12,591 nt of DNA from CAYONM01 sp964405325 (GTDB lineage Bacteria; Planctomycetota; UBA11346): the NCBI GenBank assembly GCA_964405325.1, contig CAYONM010000112.1, forward strand, positions 1 through 12,591, read 5' to 3'. Each line of letters starts with the position of its first letter. Within the stretch, counting starts at the first letter, position 1. A program made the translations under genes and the position numbers. Below, in pieces: positions 1-5,750 of the stretch. The notes below the pieces were generated by a model that saw only the letters and a list, made by a program, of their open reading frames with translations, ran no database searches and was not told the DNA's origin.

Positions 1-18
1 GCCGCCCGGAACCCATCC

Positions 19-141
19 GGGCTCAATCGTATCGGTCGGCGCCCGGTTTTTGCTCGAAGTTTTTGCGGGCTCAGCCTACAAACCGGGCGCCGCCCGAAGC
101 CCACGGGCTCAATCGTATCGGTCGGCGCCCGGTTTTTGCTC
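19..141. repeat. Pair of 37-bp direct repeats with nested inverted repeat
   Basis: A 37-bp block is present twice without mismatch, at 19-55 and 105-141; both copies begin gggctcaatcg and end ggtttttgctc. Between them, cggcgcccggttt (37-49) faces its exact complement aaaccgggcgccg (80-92), so this segment could also fold. A second direct repeat of 25 bp beginning tgctcgaagt occurs at 51-75 and again at 201-225, overlapping the hairpin behind sucD. No protein gene is convincing here. The arrangement looks like a cluster of intergenic repeat units downstream of the sucCD pair, continuing past the left edge of the window. Confidence 0.8.
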
Positions 142-171
142 TTACATCGAGGGGCAGGCCCCTCGGACCCC

Positions 172-228
172 GAAGCTGAGCCCGCAAAAACAACTTTTTC
201 TGCTCGAAGTTTTTGCGGGCTCAGCTTC
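172..228 (-). terminator. Hairpin at the 3' end of sucD, possible terminator
   Basis: Positions 172-190 (gaagctgagcccgcaaaaa) are the exact reverse complement of 210-228, giving a 19-bp perfect stem with a 19-nt loop. One arm reaches the sucD stop codon (TAG, 228-230 on the minus strand), so a transcript leaving sucD folds at once. There is no clear run of U after the stem on the minus strand. It may therefore act as a 3' stabiliser or a repeat-derived hairpin rather than a classical intrinsic terminator. The outer part of one arm is also one copy of the 25-bp direct repeat found at 51-75. Confidence 0.55.
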
Positions 229-1109
229 TACACCACCTGCAAAAGCGTCTCGCCAATCACCGCCGGGGTATCGGCGATATGCACCCCCGCCCTCCGCATG
301 GCCGCCAGCTTGGCTTCAGCAGTACCGGTATTGCCAGAAACAATGGCGCCGGCATGCCCCATGCGCTTACCCTTGGGCGCCCGAGTCCCAGCAATGAAAC
401 CAACCACCGGCTTGGTGACATGCTCTTTGATGTATTCGCAGGCCCGCTCCTCTGAGTCACCGCCAATCTCACCAATCATGACAACCTGTTTGGTCTGCTC
501 GTCTGCCTGGAACAGCTTCAGACAATCGATGAAATCGGTACCCTTGATCGGATCACCACCGATGCCGATACAGGTGCTCTGCCCCAAACCGACATCCGTG
601 GTCTGCTTGACCGCTTCATAGGTCAGCGTGCCCGAGCGACTGATGATGCCGGTAGAGCCCGGTACATGGATATAGCCAGGCATGATGCCGATCTTGCACG
701 CACCCGGCGTGATGATGCCCGGACAGTTGGGCCCGATCAGACGGCTATTGCTGTGCTTAAGCGCCGATGTGACTGCGTACATGTCGCGCACCGGAATGCC
801 TTCGGTAATGCAGACGATCAGTGGGATACCAGCATCGATCGCCTCCAACACCGCGTCAGCCGCAAATGGTGGCGGAACAAAGACCATGGTGGCATTGGCG
901 CCGGTCTCGGCCACGGCCTGATGGCAGGAATCGAATACGGGATAGGATTGACCGGACTCATCCAGCCACGACTGGCCAGCCTTGCCGGGCGTGACACCAC
1001 CAACGAAACCAGAGCCATAGGCGATGGCGCCATTGGCATGAAAGGTGCCGACCTTGCCGGTAATGCCCTGACAGATCAATCGGGTCTGAGAATCCACTAA
1101 GACCGACAT
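228..1109 (-). CDS. sucD: Succinyl-CoA ligase [ADP/GDP-forming], alpha subunit
   Basis: SucD is the alpha subunit of the TCA-cycle enzyme that interconverts succinyl-CoA and succinate with substrate-level ATP or GTP formation in the cytoplasm. The 293-residue product matches family length (about 290). The N-terminal CoA-binding Rossmann part is at residues 1-100, with CQGITGKVG near residue 13. The central NCPGIITPG stretch is near 128. RMGHAGAIVSG around residue 250 carries the phosphohistidine (His252). I chose the ATG at 1109 rather than the GTG at 1112: the purine-rich GAAGGGGGG at the end of sucC lies 5 nt before the ATG but only 2 nt before the GTG. The start touches the sucC stop (GTGATG), so the two subunits are translationally coupled and probably made in equal amounts. 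Confidence 0.96.
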   Translation of the reverse strand: MSVLVDSQTRLICQGITGKVGTFHANGAIAYGSGFVGGVTPGKAGQSWLDESGQSYPVFDSCHQAVAETGANATMVFVPPPFAADAVLEAIDAGIPLIVCITEGIPVRDMYAVTSALKHSNSRLIGPNCPGIITPGACKIGIMPGYIHVPGSTGIISRSGTLTYEAVKQTTDVGLGQSTCIGIGGDPIKGTDFIDCLKLFQADEQTKQVVMIGEIGGDSEERACEYIKEHVTKPVVGFIAGTRAPKGKRMGHAGAIVSGNTGTAEAKLAAMRRAGVHIADTPAVIGETLLQVV

Positions 1110-2344
1110 CACAACCCCCCTTCATGCTTGTACTGTGCCGCGGCGGCAGCGGCCTTCTCGCAACCATCGCGCAGGTCCTCGGCTGCGATCACGTCCAAAC
1201 CACTCTCAGCGATCAAGCGCTTCCCCGTCTCGACGTTGGTGCCCTCCAAACGCACCACCAACGGTCGGTCCAAACCGACCTCGCGCACCGCCGTGAGCAC
1301 CCCCTCGGCAATCACATCGCACTTCATGATACCGCCGAAAATGTTGACCAGAATGGCATGCACATTGGCATCCCGCAGGATCAACTTGAATGCGGCACAG
1401 ACTTTCTCAGCGGAAGCACCACCACCCACATCCAAAAAATTCGCCGGCGAGGCCTGGTGTCCTGCGCCATAAACGGCAATGGCATCCATGGTCGCCATGG
1501 CCAAACCGGCGCCGTTGACCAAGCAGCCGATGTTGCCATCCAACTTGACGAAGGCCATGCCGTGTTCGGTCGCTTCCAATTCGGCCGGATCCTCTTCGGT
1601 CGGATCGAGCATCGCCTGGATATCGGCGTGCCGGAACAGGGCATTGTCGTCGAAACTCATCTTGGCGTCGAGAGCTAGGAAGCCCTCCTGCTCGGTCACC
1701 ACCAGCGGATTGACCTCCAGCAGTTCAGCGTCCGTTTCCAGAAAGCACCGCACCAGATCCTGTGCGATGCAAACGAATTTGTTGATCAATGCCGGCGCCA
1801 AGCCCAGCTGCAAAGCCAGCCGACGGGCTTGCCAGGCCTGAAGGCCCTGAAAGGGATCAAAGGGGAGCTTGTGAATCTTCTCCGGTGTCTGCTCGGCAAC
1901 CTGTTCGATATCGACACCACCCTCCGAAGACACCATCAACACCGGCCGGGCCAAAGCACGATCCAAGAGAATCGACAGATAGAGCTCGTCAGCGATATCG
2001 CAGGCCTCGACCACGTAGACATATCCCACCTGCTTGCCGTTGGCGCCGGTTTGCACGGTCTGCAGATAACGACCCAGCATCTGCTGAGCCAAGGCCTCGG
2101 TGGCATCGGGATTATCGGCCAGCTTGACGCCGCCACGCAGCACCTCGGTCTGCAACTCGGGATCGGCATAGAGCACGCCCTTACCGCGACCGCCGGCGTG
2201 GATTTGGCTTTTCACCACCACCAGCCCACCGATCTCACTAGCCACCTGGCGTGCTTCGCCAGGAGTCGTGCATGCACGACCGCGTTGGATGGGCACGTGA
2301 TACCGGTCCAACAAGGACTTGGCCTGGAATTCGTGGATCTTCAT
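1109..2344 (-). CDS. sucC: Succinyl-CoA ligase [ADP-forming], beta subunit
   Basis: SucC is the ATP-grasp beta subunit that binds nucleotide and, with SucD, makes succinate and ATP or GTP from succinyl-CoA. It begins MKIHEFQAK, as the family does. It shows the ATP-grasp motif VVVKSQIHAGGRGKG (about residues 43-57), the Mg-binding LLEVNPLVV, DGNIGCLVNGAGLAMATMD, ANFLDVGGGAS and NIFGGIMKCDVIAEG in the C-terminal ligase domain. At 411 residues it is longer than the 388-residue E. coli protein. The extra residues lie after GGRGKG (about 58-80) and in a short loop YGAGHQAS before PANFLD; similar expansions are common outside gammaproteobacteria. The ATG at 2344 follows a weak purine patch (GAGGACGA). 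It is the first gene of a two-gene operon with sucD. Malate-CoA ligase (MtkA) is related, but nothing here favours it. Confidence 0.95.
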   Translation of the reverse strand: MKIHEFQAKSLLDRYHVPIQRGRACTTPGEARQVASEIGGLVVVKSQIHAGGRGKGVLYADPELQTEVLRGGVKLADNPDATEALAQQMLGRYLQTVQTGANGKQVGYVYVVEACDIADELYLSILLDRALARPVLMVSSEGGVDIEQVAEQTPEKIHKLPFDPFQGLQAWQARRLALQLGLAPALINKFVCIAQDLVRCFLETDAELLEVNPLVVTEQEGFLALDAKMSFDDNALFRHADIQAMLDPTEEDPAELEATEHGMAFVKLDGNIGCLVNGAGLAMATMDAIAVYGAGHQASPANFLDVGGGASAEKVCAAFKLILRDANVHAILVNIFGGIMKCDVIAEGVLTAVREVGLDRPLVVRLEGTNVETGKRLIAESGLDVIAAEDLRDGCEKAAAAAAQYKHEGGL

Positions 2345-2470
2345 GACGAGTCGTCCTCGTAAGCACTACAAATGGTGGTCCGGATGCTGCTATTGGCCTG
2401 GCAATTGCCAAATGCAAATCGGACCACAGTCATACAGCAGCCTCCCCTGCCAAGGCCGCGTGCTGCTCAT
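2345..2470 (-). promoter_or_regulatory. Upstream region of sucC with nested palindromes
   Basis: The 126 bases in front of sucC hold a perfect 12-bp palindrome, TGGCAATTGCCA (2399-2410). It lies within a wider inverted repeat, gtggtccg (2375-2382) against cggaccac (2420-2427). The two are almost concentric. This is a plausible operator or leader hairpin for sucCD. No convincing -35/-10 pair stands out: TTGCAT followed 19 nt later by TAGCAG is the best I can offer on the minus strand. The role is inferred only from position and symmetry. Confidence 0.35.
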
Positions 2471-2725
2471 GAAGAATGACGGGTCCCTCAGAGGTCGAAT
2501 TCGGCACGAATCCGATAAGAGCCAGGCGAGCGCGTCCAAGCGCGAGGACCTGCGGTCCGCACCTCCGACCGAGGACCGGTTTTTGGCGGAAAATGCGCGG
2601 AGCGCCGCCAAAAATGCTCGCGAAGCGAGCAAGGTCCGACCGAGGCCGTGGGACCGGAGCCCGGCTGGCGGTGGCGCCGGAGGCGCGAGGGGGCAACGCC
2701 CCCTCTGAGGGAAGCGTGAAGAATG
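2471..2725. mobile_element. MITE-like element with 16-bp TIRs and 8-bp target duplication
   Basis: The element spans 2479-2717 (239 bp). Its left end, acgggtccctcagagg (2479-2494), and right end, cctctgagggaagcgt (2702-2717), are inverted repeats matching at 14 of 16 positions. The direct repeat gaagaatg sits exactly outside both ends (2471-2478 and 2718-2725), as expected for an 8-bp target-site duplication. Inside are a 10-bp stem (2580-2589 with 2605-2614), a 7-bp stem with a GAA loop (2615-2631), and the direct repeat tccgaccgagg at 2564-2574 and 2635-2645. There is no transposase gene. Open frames run through it on several strands, but they look like repeat translation. It appears to be a non-autonomous insertion in the gap between sucC and aroDE, which needs a transposase from elsewhere. 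Confidence 0.7.
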
Positions 2726-2730
2726 GACCA

Positions 2731-2808
2731 TGCCTCATCTCCATCCGGGTGACACCAGCTGGTTACTCCTGGACCTTCTGTTGAAATGATCCAGATGGAG
2801 ATGAGGCA
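2731..2808. repeat. 18-bp inverted repeat in the aroDE leader
   Basis: Positions 2731-2748 (tgcctcatctccatccgg) pair with 2791-2808 at 17 of 18 positions, separated by 42 bases. The inner segment contains the palindrome accagctggt (2754-2763). The structure begins 5 bp after the MITE-like target duplication and ends 100 bp before the aroDE start. It could be a leader hairpin for aroDE, a bidirectional terminator-like fold shielding divergent sucC, or the remains of another small mobile repeat. No T-run follows it. Confidence 0.6.
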
Positions 2809-2882
2809 AGGAGTGCCGAGCTGGGGGCTCAGCGCTCCTATCTGGACTGGCTTGGCTTGCCTGCCGGCTCAGGAATTGCCCC

Positions 2883-2939
2883 ATGCCGACCACCCCTACC
2901 ATCCGCACATGTCCGTCAGCCAGCACACTCAAGTCGTGA
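2883..2939 (+). CDS. Possible 18-codon leader ORF overlapping the aroDE start
   Basis: An ATG at 2883, preceded at 8 nt by AGGA (2871-2874), opens an 18-codon frame, MPTTPTIRTCPSASTLKS. It runs across the aroDE start in another frame. Its TGA (2937-2939) overlaps an in-frame GTG of aroDE (2936) in the arrangement GTGA. The chosen aroDE ATG at 2909 has no SD of its own, so ribosomes finishing this ORF could reinitiate into aroDE. The peptide has no run of aromatic residues that would suggest classical attenuation. It may be chance. Confidence 0.25.
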   Translation: MPTTPTIRTCPSASTLKS

Positions 2940-4459
2940 TCCCCATCCACGCCAAGAACGCCGCCAGCCTGCGCGACCTCGCCCGTCGCGCCCACCTGGA
3001 ACACGCCGACATGGTCGAAGTCCGCCTGGATCGCTGCACTGCAGCCGGAGCCAAACTGGCCGATGTCATCGACAGCATCGTCCGCCTGCCGCTCCCGGCT
3101 ATCGTGACCAACCGGCATCCACTCGAAGGTGGCAGCTGGACCGGATCCGAGCAGGAACGCCTGGACTGGCTCCTGCGTGCCGATGCCGCTGGCGCCGCGA
3201 TGATCGACGTCGAGCTCGCCTACTGCGCCGATCTGCCCGAGGTCGAACACCACGGGGCTCTGATCCTGAGCCATCACAATTTCGATGGCATGAGCGACGA
3301 CCTCGAAGGCATCGCCGCAGCGATGTTCGACCGGGGTGCCGATATCGCCAAACTCGTGGTTACTCCTCAGGATGCCGCCGATCTTGGCAAGCTCGAACGC
3401 CTGAGTGCCTGCTGCGAACCCTATCAGCTGCTGGCCATTGGCATGGGCCCCTACGGCCTTCCTAGCCGCCTGCTGGCCAGCGCCTGGAACGCTCCCTTCA
3501 CCTTTGCTCGCTTCGATGACGATGCCGGCACGGCACCCGGACAACCAACCGTGCGCGAACTGCTCAAGTTGTACCGGATCAAGCAGCATGGAACCGAAAC
3601 CCGGATCTTTGGCGTGCTCGGCAATCCTGTCGGCCATAGCCTGTCACCTCTGATCCACAATACCGCCCTGGCCAGCTGCAACATCGATGCGGTGTATGTG
3701 CCCTTCCAAGCCCATGACGCCGTCGCCTTCTGGCAATCCTGCAAGAGCTGGATCGACGGGCTCTCCATCACCATACCCCACAAGACCGCGCTCCTGAATG
3801 AAGTCGACGAATTGGAGCCGCTGGCCGAAGCCATCGGAGCCATCAACACCATCTATCGCCGCGAGGATGGCCGCACCGTCGGCGCCAATACCGATGCCGA
3901 CGCTGCCCTGGGCTGCATCCGCTCCCAAACCGGCAACCTCTCGGGTTGCCCGATACTGATCCTCGGTGCCGGTGGCGTTGCCCGGGCCATCGCCTTCGCG
4001 CTCCACCGGGAGAGAGCACGGGTCACCATCGCCAACCGGACGCGGTCCCGTGCCGACACCTTGGCCGCAGAAATCGGCTGCCAAGCCTGCGCGCTGGACG
4101 AAGCCGAAGACGTGGTCTACCGAGTGCTGGTCAACTGCACCTCGGTCGGCATGAACACCGACGACAGCCCCTGGCCACCGGCCTGGCATCGACCGGAATC
4201 AGTTGTGTTCGACACCGTGTATACCCCACTGGAGACACGCCTCTTGCGCGATGCGCAAACCCAAGGCTGTCAACCCATTTGCGGCCTGGCCATGTTCAGC
4301 CTGCAGGCCATCGGCCAATTCGAACGCTGGTGTGGTATCGAGGCACCCACCCACCACATGCACCGGGTCGCGCTTGAGGCCCTTGGCGTCGATCCGGATT
4401 CGTCCACTGCCGATCGGCTCCGCACCCGCAATTACTCGTCTTCCGACAGGAACGGCTGA
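2909..4459 (+). CDS. aroDE: Bifunctional 3-dehydroquinate dehydratase / shikimate dehydrogenase
   Basis: One polypeptide (516 aa) carries shikimate-pathway steps 3 and 4: dehydration of 3-dehydroquinate, then NADPH reduction of 3-dehydroshikimate. Residues 8-222 are a type I AroD barrel with VEVRLD (E37, R39), TNRHPLEGG (R69), the catalytic His in SHHNF (H123), the Schiff-base Lys in DIAKLVV (K148), GLPSR (R187) and TAPGQ (Q212). Residues 231-505 are AroE: GHSLSP (S244, S246), IPHK (catalytic K292), AINT (N313), ANTDA (N327, D329), the Rossmann GAGGVARA (353-360) and NRT (376-378), which is typical of NADP preference. All key residues are present, so both halves should be active. I chose ATG 2909 on domain extent. 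It lacks an SD; the alternatives are GTG 2936 or ATG 2786, whose extra residues look non-coding. Its 3' end overlaps the convergent exonuclease gene by 28 bp. Confidence 0.93.
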   Translation: MSVSQHTQVVIPIHAKNAASLRDLARRAHLEHADMVEVRLDRCTAAGAKLADVIDSIVRLPLPAIVTNRHPLEGGSWTGSEQERLDWLLRADAAGAAMIDVELAYCADLPEVEHHGALILSHHNFDGMSDDLEGIAAAMFDRGADIAKLVVTPQDAADLGKLERLSACCEPYQLLAIGMGPYGLPSRLLASAWNAPFTFARFDDDAGTAPGQPTVRELLKLYRIKQHGTETRIFGVLGNPVGHSLSPLIHNTALASCNIDAVYVPFQAHDAVAFWQSCKSWIDGLSITIPHKTALLNEVDELEPLAEAIGAINTIYRREDGRTVGANTDADAALGCIRSQTGNLSGCPILILGAGGVARAIAFALHRERARVTIANRTRSRADTLAAEIGCQACALDEAEDVVYRVLVNCTSVGMNTDDSPWPPAWHRPESVVFDTVYTPLETRLLRDAQTQGCQPICGLAMFSLQAIGQFERWCGIEAPTHHMHRVALEALGVDPDSSTADRLRTRNYSSSDRNG

Positions 4460-5277
4460 TCGTCATCGCCAACTGGCGACCCATGCCGGAAATGCGACAA
4501 GTAACCTGCCAAAGCTGGAATATCCTGTTGCCGCTCTCGAATCAGTTCCACGGCATGATCGACCAGTTCTTGTTCGCGCTGCAGGTCGATCTGCCCCAGC
4601 AGGACCCGGCTGCGCAAAAAGACGAAGTAGGTGTCCAAGGCGTCGCAATAGCAGTAATCATCGATGGCCAGATGCTCGCCACCATCCCACATGTCCTGGA
4701 CCATATCCCCCTTGGTCGCCATTTTGCCGGGCTTGCCCAACACCGTAGCCAGAAGATTCAGACCACCATGCATCCAGGCGGCACCATAATTGCCCAGGAG
4801 ATCCTGTAGATCGATATGGGCCTTGGTCTGATACCGATTGCGGGGGTCCTCCCAGCTCTTGGCCCCCTCCAGCATCCAACCGGTCAACGGCAGACCGTAG
4901 CGGAAAGCTGCCAGCTCCAAAACCGGCACATCAAAACAGCGACCATTGAAAGTCACCAGGGTCGGACGGCCATAGCTGCGCCACCCTCGCCAGAAATCAC
5001 GGGTGATCACTTGCGGCCGAAAGCGCGGTCGATCGATACTCGTAATTTTTTGCAGTCGAAAATCAGCACCCGCCAAACAGATCGCCACCGAAACTGGCAG
5101 CTGAAAATTCAAGGGAATAAAATCACTCCCCTTATCACGCAGCAGTACTTGGCGGTGCTTGGCAATGGTTTCCGCCGGGCTCAACTGCGGTTCGCTCGGA
5201 TAACGAATCCGCTGGATCAGCCGGCCATCGGCAACCGTTTCGATATCGAAAACCAGGTAGGCAGGGTCGATGCTCAT
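4432..5277 (-). CDS. Predicted 3'-5' exonuclease, PolB-exonuclease-like (DEDD family)
   Basis: The 281-residue protein resembles the family of predicted exonucleases related to the proofreading domain of family B DNA polymerases (PF10108/COG3298 type). The three Exo motifs are visible: FDIET (D11, E13), TFNGRCFD (D116), and YCYCD in an ID-DYCYCDALDT context (Y208, D212, YxxxD subtype). These four acidic residues would bind two metal ions. HIDLQDLL near 154 fits the family. No polymerase domain is attached, so it probably trims 3' ends of DNA or RNA as a stand-alone cytoplasmic nuclease; the substrate is not shown by the sequence. The C-terminus (about 258-281) is acidic and low complexity. 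An in-frame TGA lies nine codons upstream, which supports ATG 5277, although the SD is poor. It is convergent with, and overlaps, aroDE. Confidence 0.82.
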   Translation of the reverse strand: MSIDPAYLVFDIETVADGRLIQRIRYPSEPQLSPAETIAKHRQVLLRDKGSDFIPLNFQLPVSVAICLAGADFRLQKITSIDRPRFRPQVITRDFWRGWRSYGRPTLVTFNGRCFDVPVLELAAFRYGLPLTGWMLEGAKSWEDPRNRYQTKAHIDLQDLLGNYGAAWMHGGLNLLATVLGKPGKMATKGDMVQDMWDGGEHLAIDDYCYCDALDTYFVFLRSRVLLGQIDLQREQELVDHAVELIRERQQDIPALAGYLSHFRHGSPVGDDDQPFLSEDE

Positions 5278-5504
5278 GCCGGCAGCATCGCGGTCGAGCC
5301 ATCATCGCAAGGCCGCTTCGGCGACACTTGGACCTTCCCGGTACCATCGCTTTTCGTGACGCAGACAAGATGCCCGACCATCGCGGCCATCGACCAATCT
5401 GGCCTCAACGAAGGGAGCCACACGGAGAATTGGCTTCTGAGGCTATAAACCAGAGCCACCACAGCAAAAGCAGCTCGGCCTTGATACCGTCCCTGTTAAA
5501 GCCG

Positions 5505-5538
5505 GTCGGGTTGATCGCCCAAGGGCGATCAACCCGAC
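5505..5538. repeat. Perfect 16-bp inverted repeat (palindrome)
   Basis: gtcgggttgatcgccc (5505-5520) is followed after AA by its exact complement (5523-5538). A DNA-binding dimer could use it as an operator, or RNA from either strand could fold into a very stable hairpin. No T-run follows on either strand, so it is not a standard intrinsic terminator. It sits 228 bp upstream of the exonuclease start codon. Confidence 0.75.
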
Positions 5539-5646
5539 TCGGAGGAGGGAAAGCGGCCGGGCATGCGCAGAACACCCGTGCGAACCCCATGAGACAGCCT
5601 TCCTGCCAATAACGCACATGCCCGGCCTGTGAGAAAACTATAACAT

Positions 5647-5675
5647 GGTACCTGGGCGATTCCCAGTACCTTTTT
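5647..5675 (+). terminator. Intrinsic terminator-like hairpin with T-run
   Basis: ggtacctggg (5647-5656) pairs with cccagtacc (5662-5670), with one bulged base and a 5-nt loop, and TTTTT follows directly (5671-5675). This is the classical form for the plus strand. No protein gene ends just upstream on this strand, which is why a small RNA or antisense transcript is considered. Confidence 0.5.
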
Positions 5676-5750
5676 CACGCTCCGCCACCAATCCAGCTCA
5701 AGGAGGCATTTATCCATGCAATGTATGCATGAGTTCAGCCGAACACACTC

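Larger units (their letters stand above)
5500..5675 (+). ncRNA. Candidate structured RNA ending in an intrinsic terminator
   Basis: Three consecutive foldable units lie on one strand. They are the 16-bp palindrome (5505-5538), ggccgggcatg (5555-5565) pairing with catgcccggcc (5617-5627), and a final hairpin followed by TTTTT. A terminator here has no plus-strand protein gene to serve, because both flanking genes run on the minus strand. That makes a short plus-strand transcript a reasonable guess. No promoter is obvious and I recognise no known riboswitch or sRNA family. Low confidence. Confidence 0.25.
5278..5750. other. 473-bp gap without a recognisable protein gene
   Basis: Short frames occur on both strands, for example 5405-5617 and 5529-5717 on the minus strand. 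None has family resemblance, good codon flow or a clear RBS. The gap instead holds three structured repeats on the plus strand: a perfect palindrome at 5505-5538, an 11-bp inverted repeat at 5555-5565/5617-5627, and a hairpin plus T-run at 5647-5675. On the minus strand the gap separates the DUF3298-like gene from the exonuclease, so the exonuclease promoter should lie here; I see no strong consensus. Confidence 0.6.

Noticed and set aside
1..230. Possible CRISPR array because of repeated 37-bp units
   Set aside because: Only two copies are present, the spacing contains another repeat rather than a unique spacer, and no cas gene is near.
1109..2344. Possible malate-CoA ligase (mtkAB) instead of succinyl-CoA ligase
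   Set aside because: The families are related, but no malyl-CoA lyase or serine-cycle gene is adjacent and the sequence motifs match SucCD well.
2390..2744. Overlapping open frames of about 100 residues on both strands across the gap before aroDE
   Set aside because: They translate the MITE-like repeat itself, with low-complexity Ala/Arg/Pro-rich products and no conserved start.
2735..3637. A 300-residue minus-strand open frame
   Set aside because: It is antisense to the catalytic half of AroD; it has no family resemblance.
5529..5717. A minus-strand frame containing VKKVLGIAQVPCYSFLTG, resembling a small exported or leader peptide
   Set aside because: Its GTG has some purines upstream, but the frame overlaps the hairpins and T-run, and the C-terminal part looks random.
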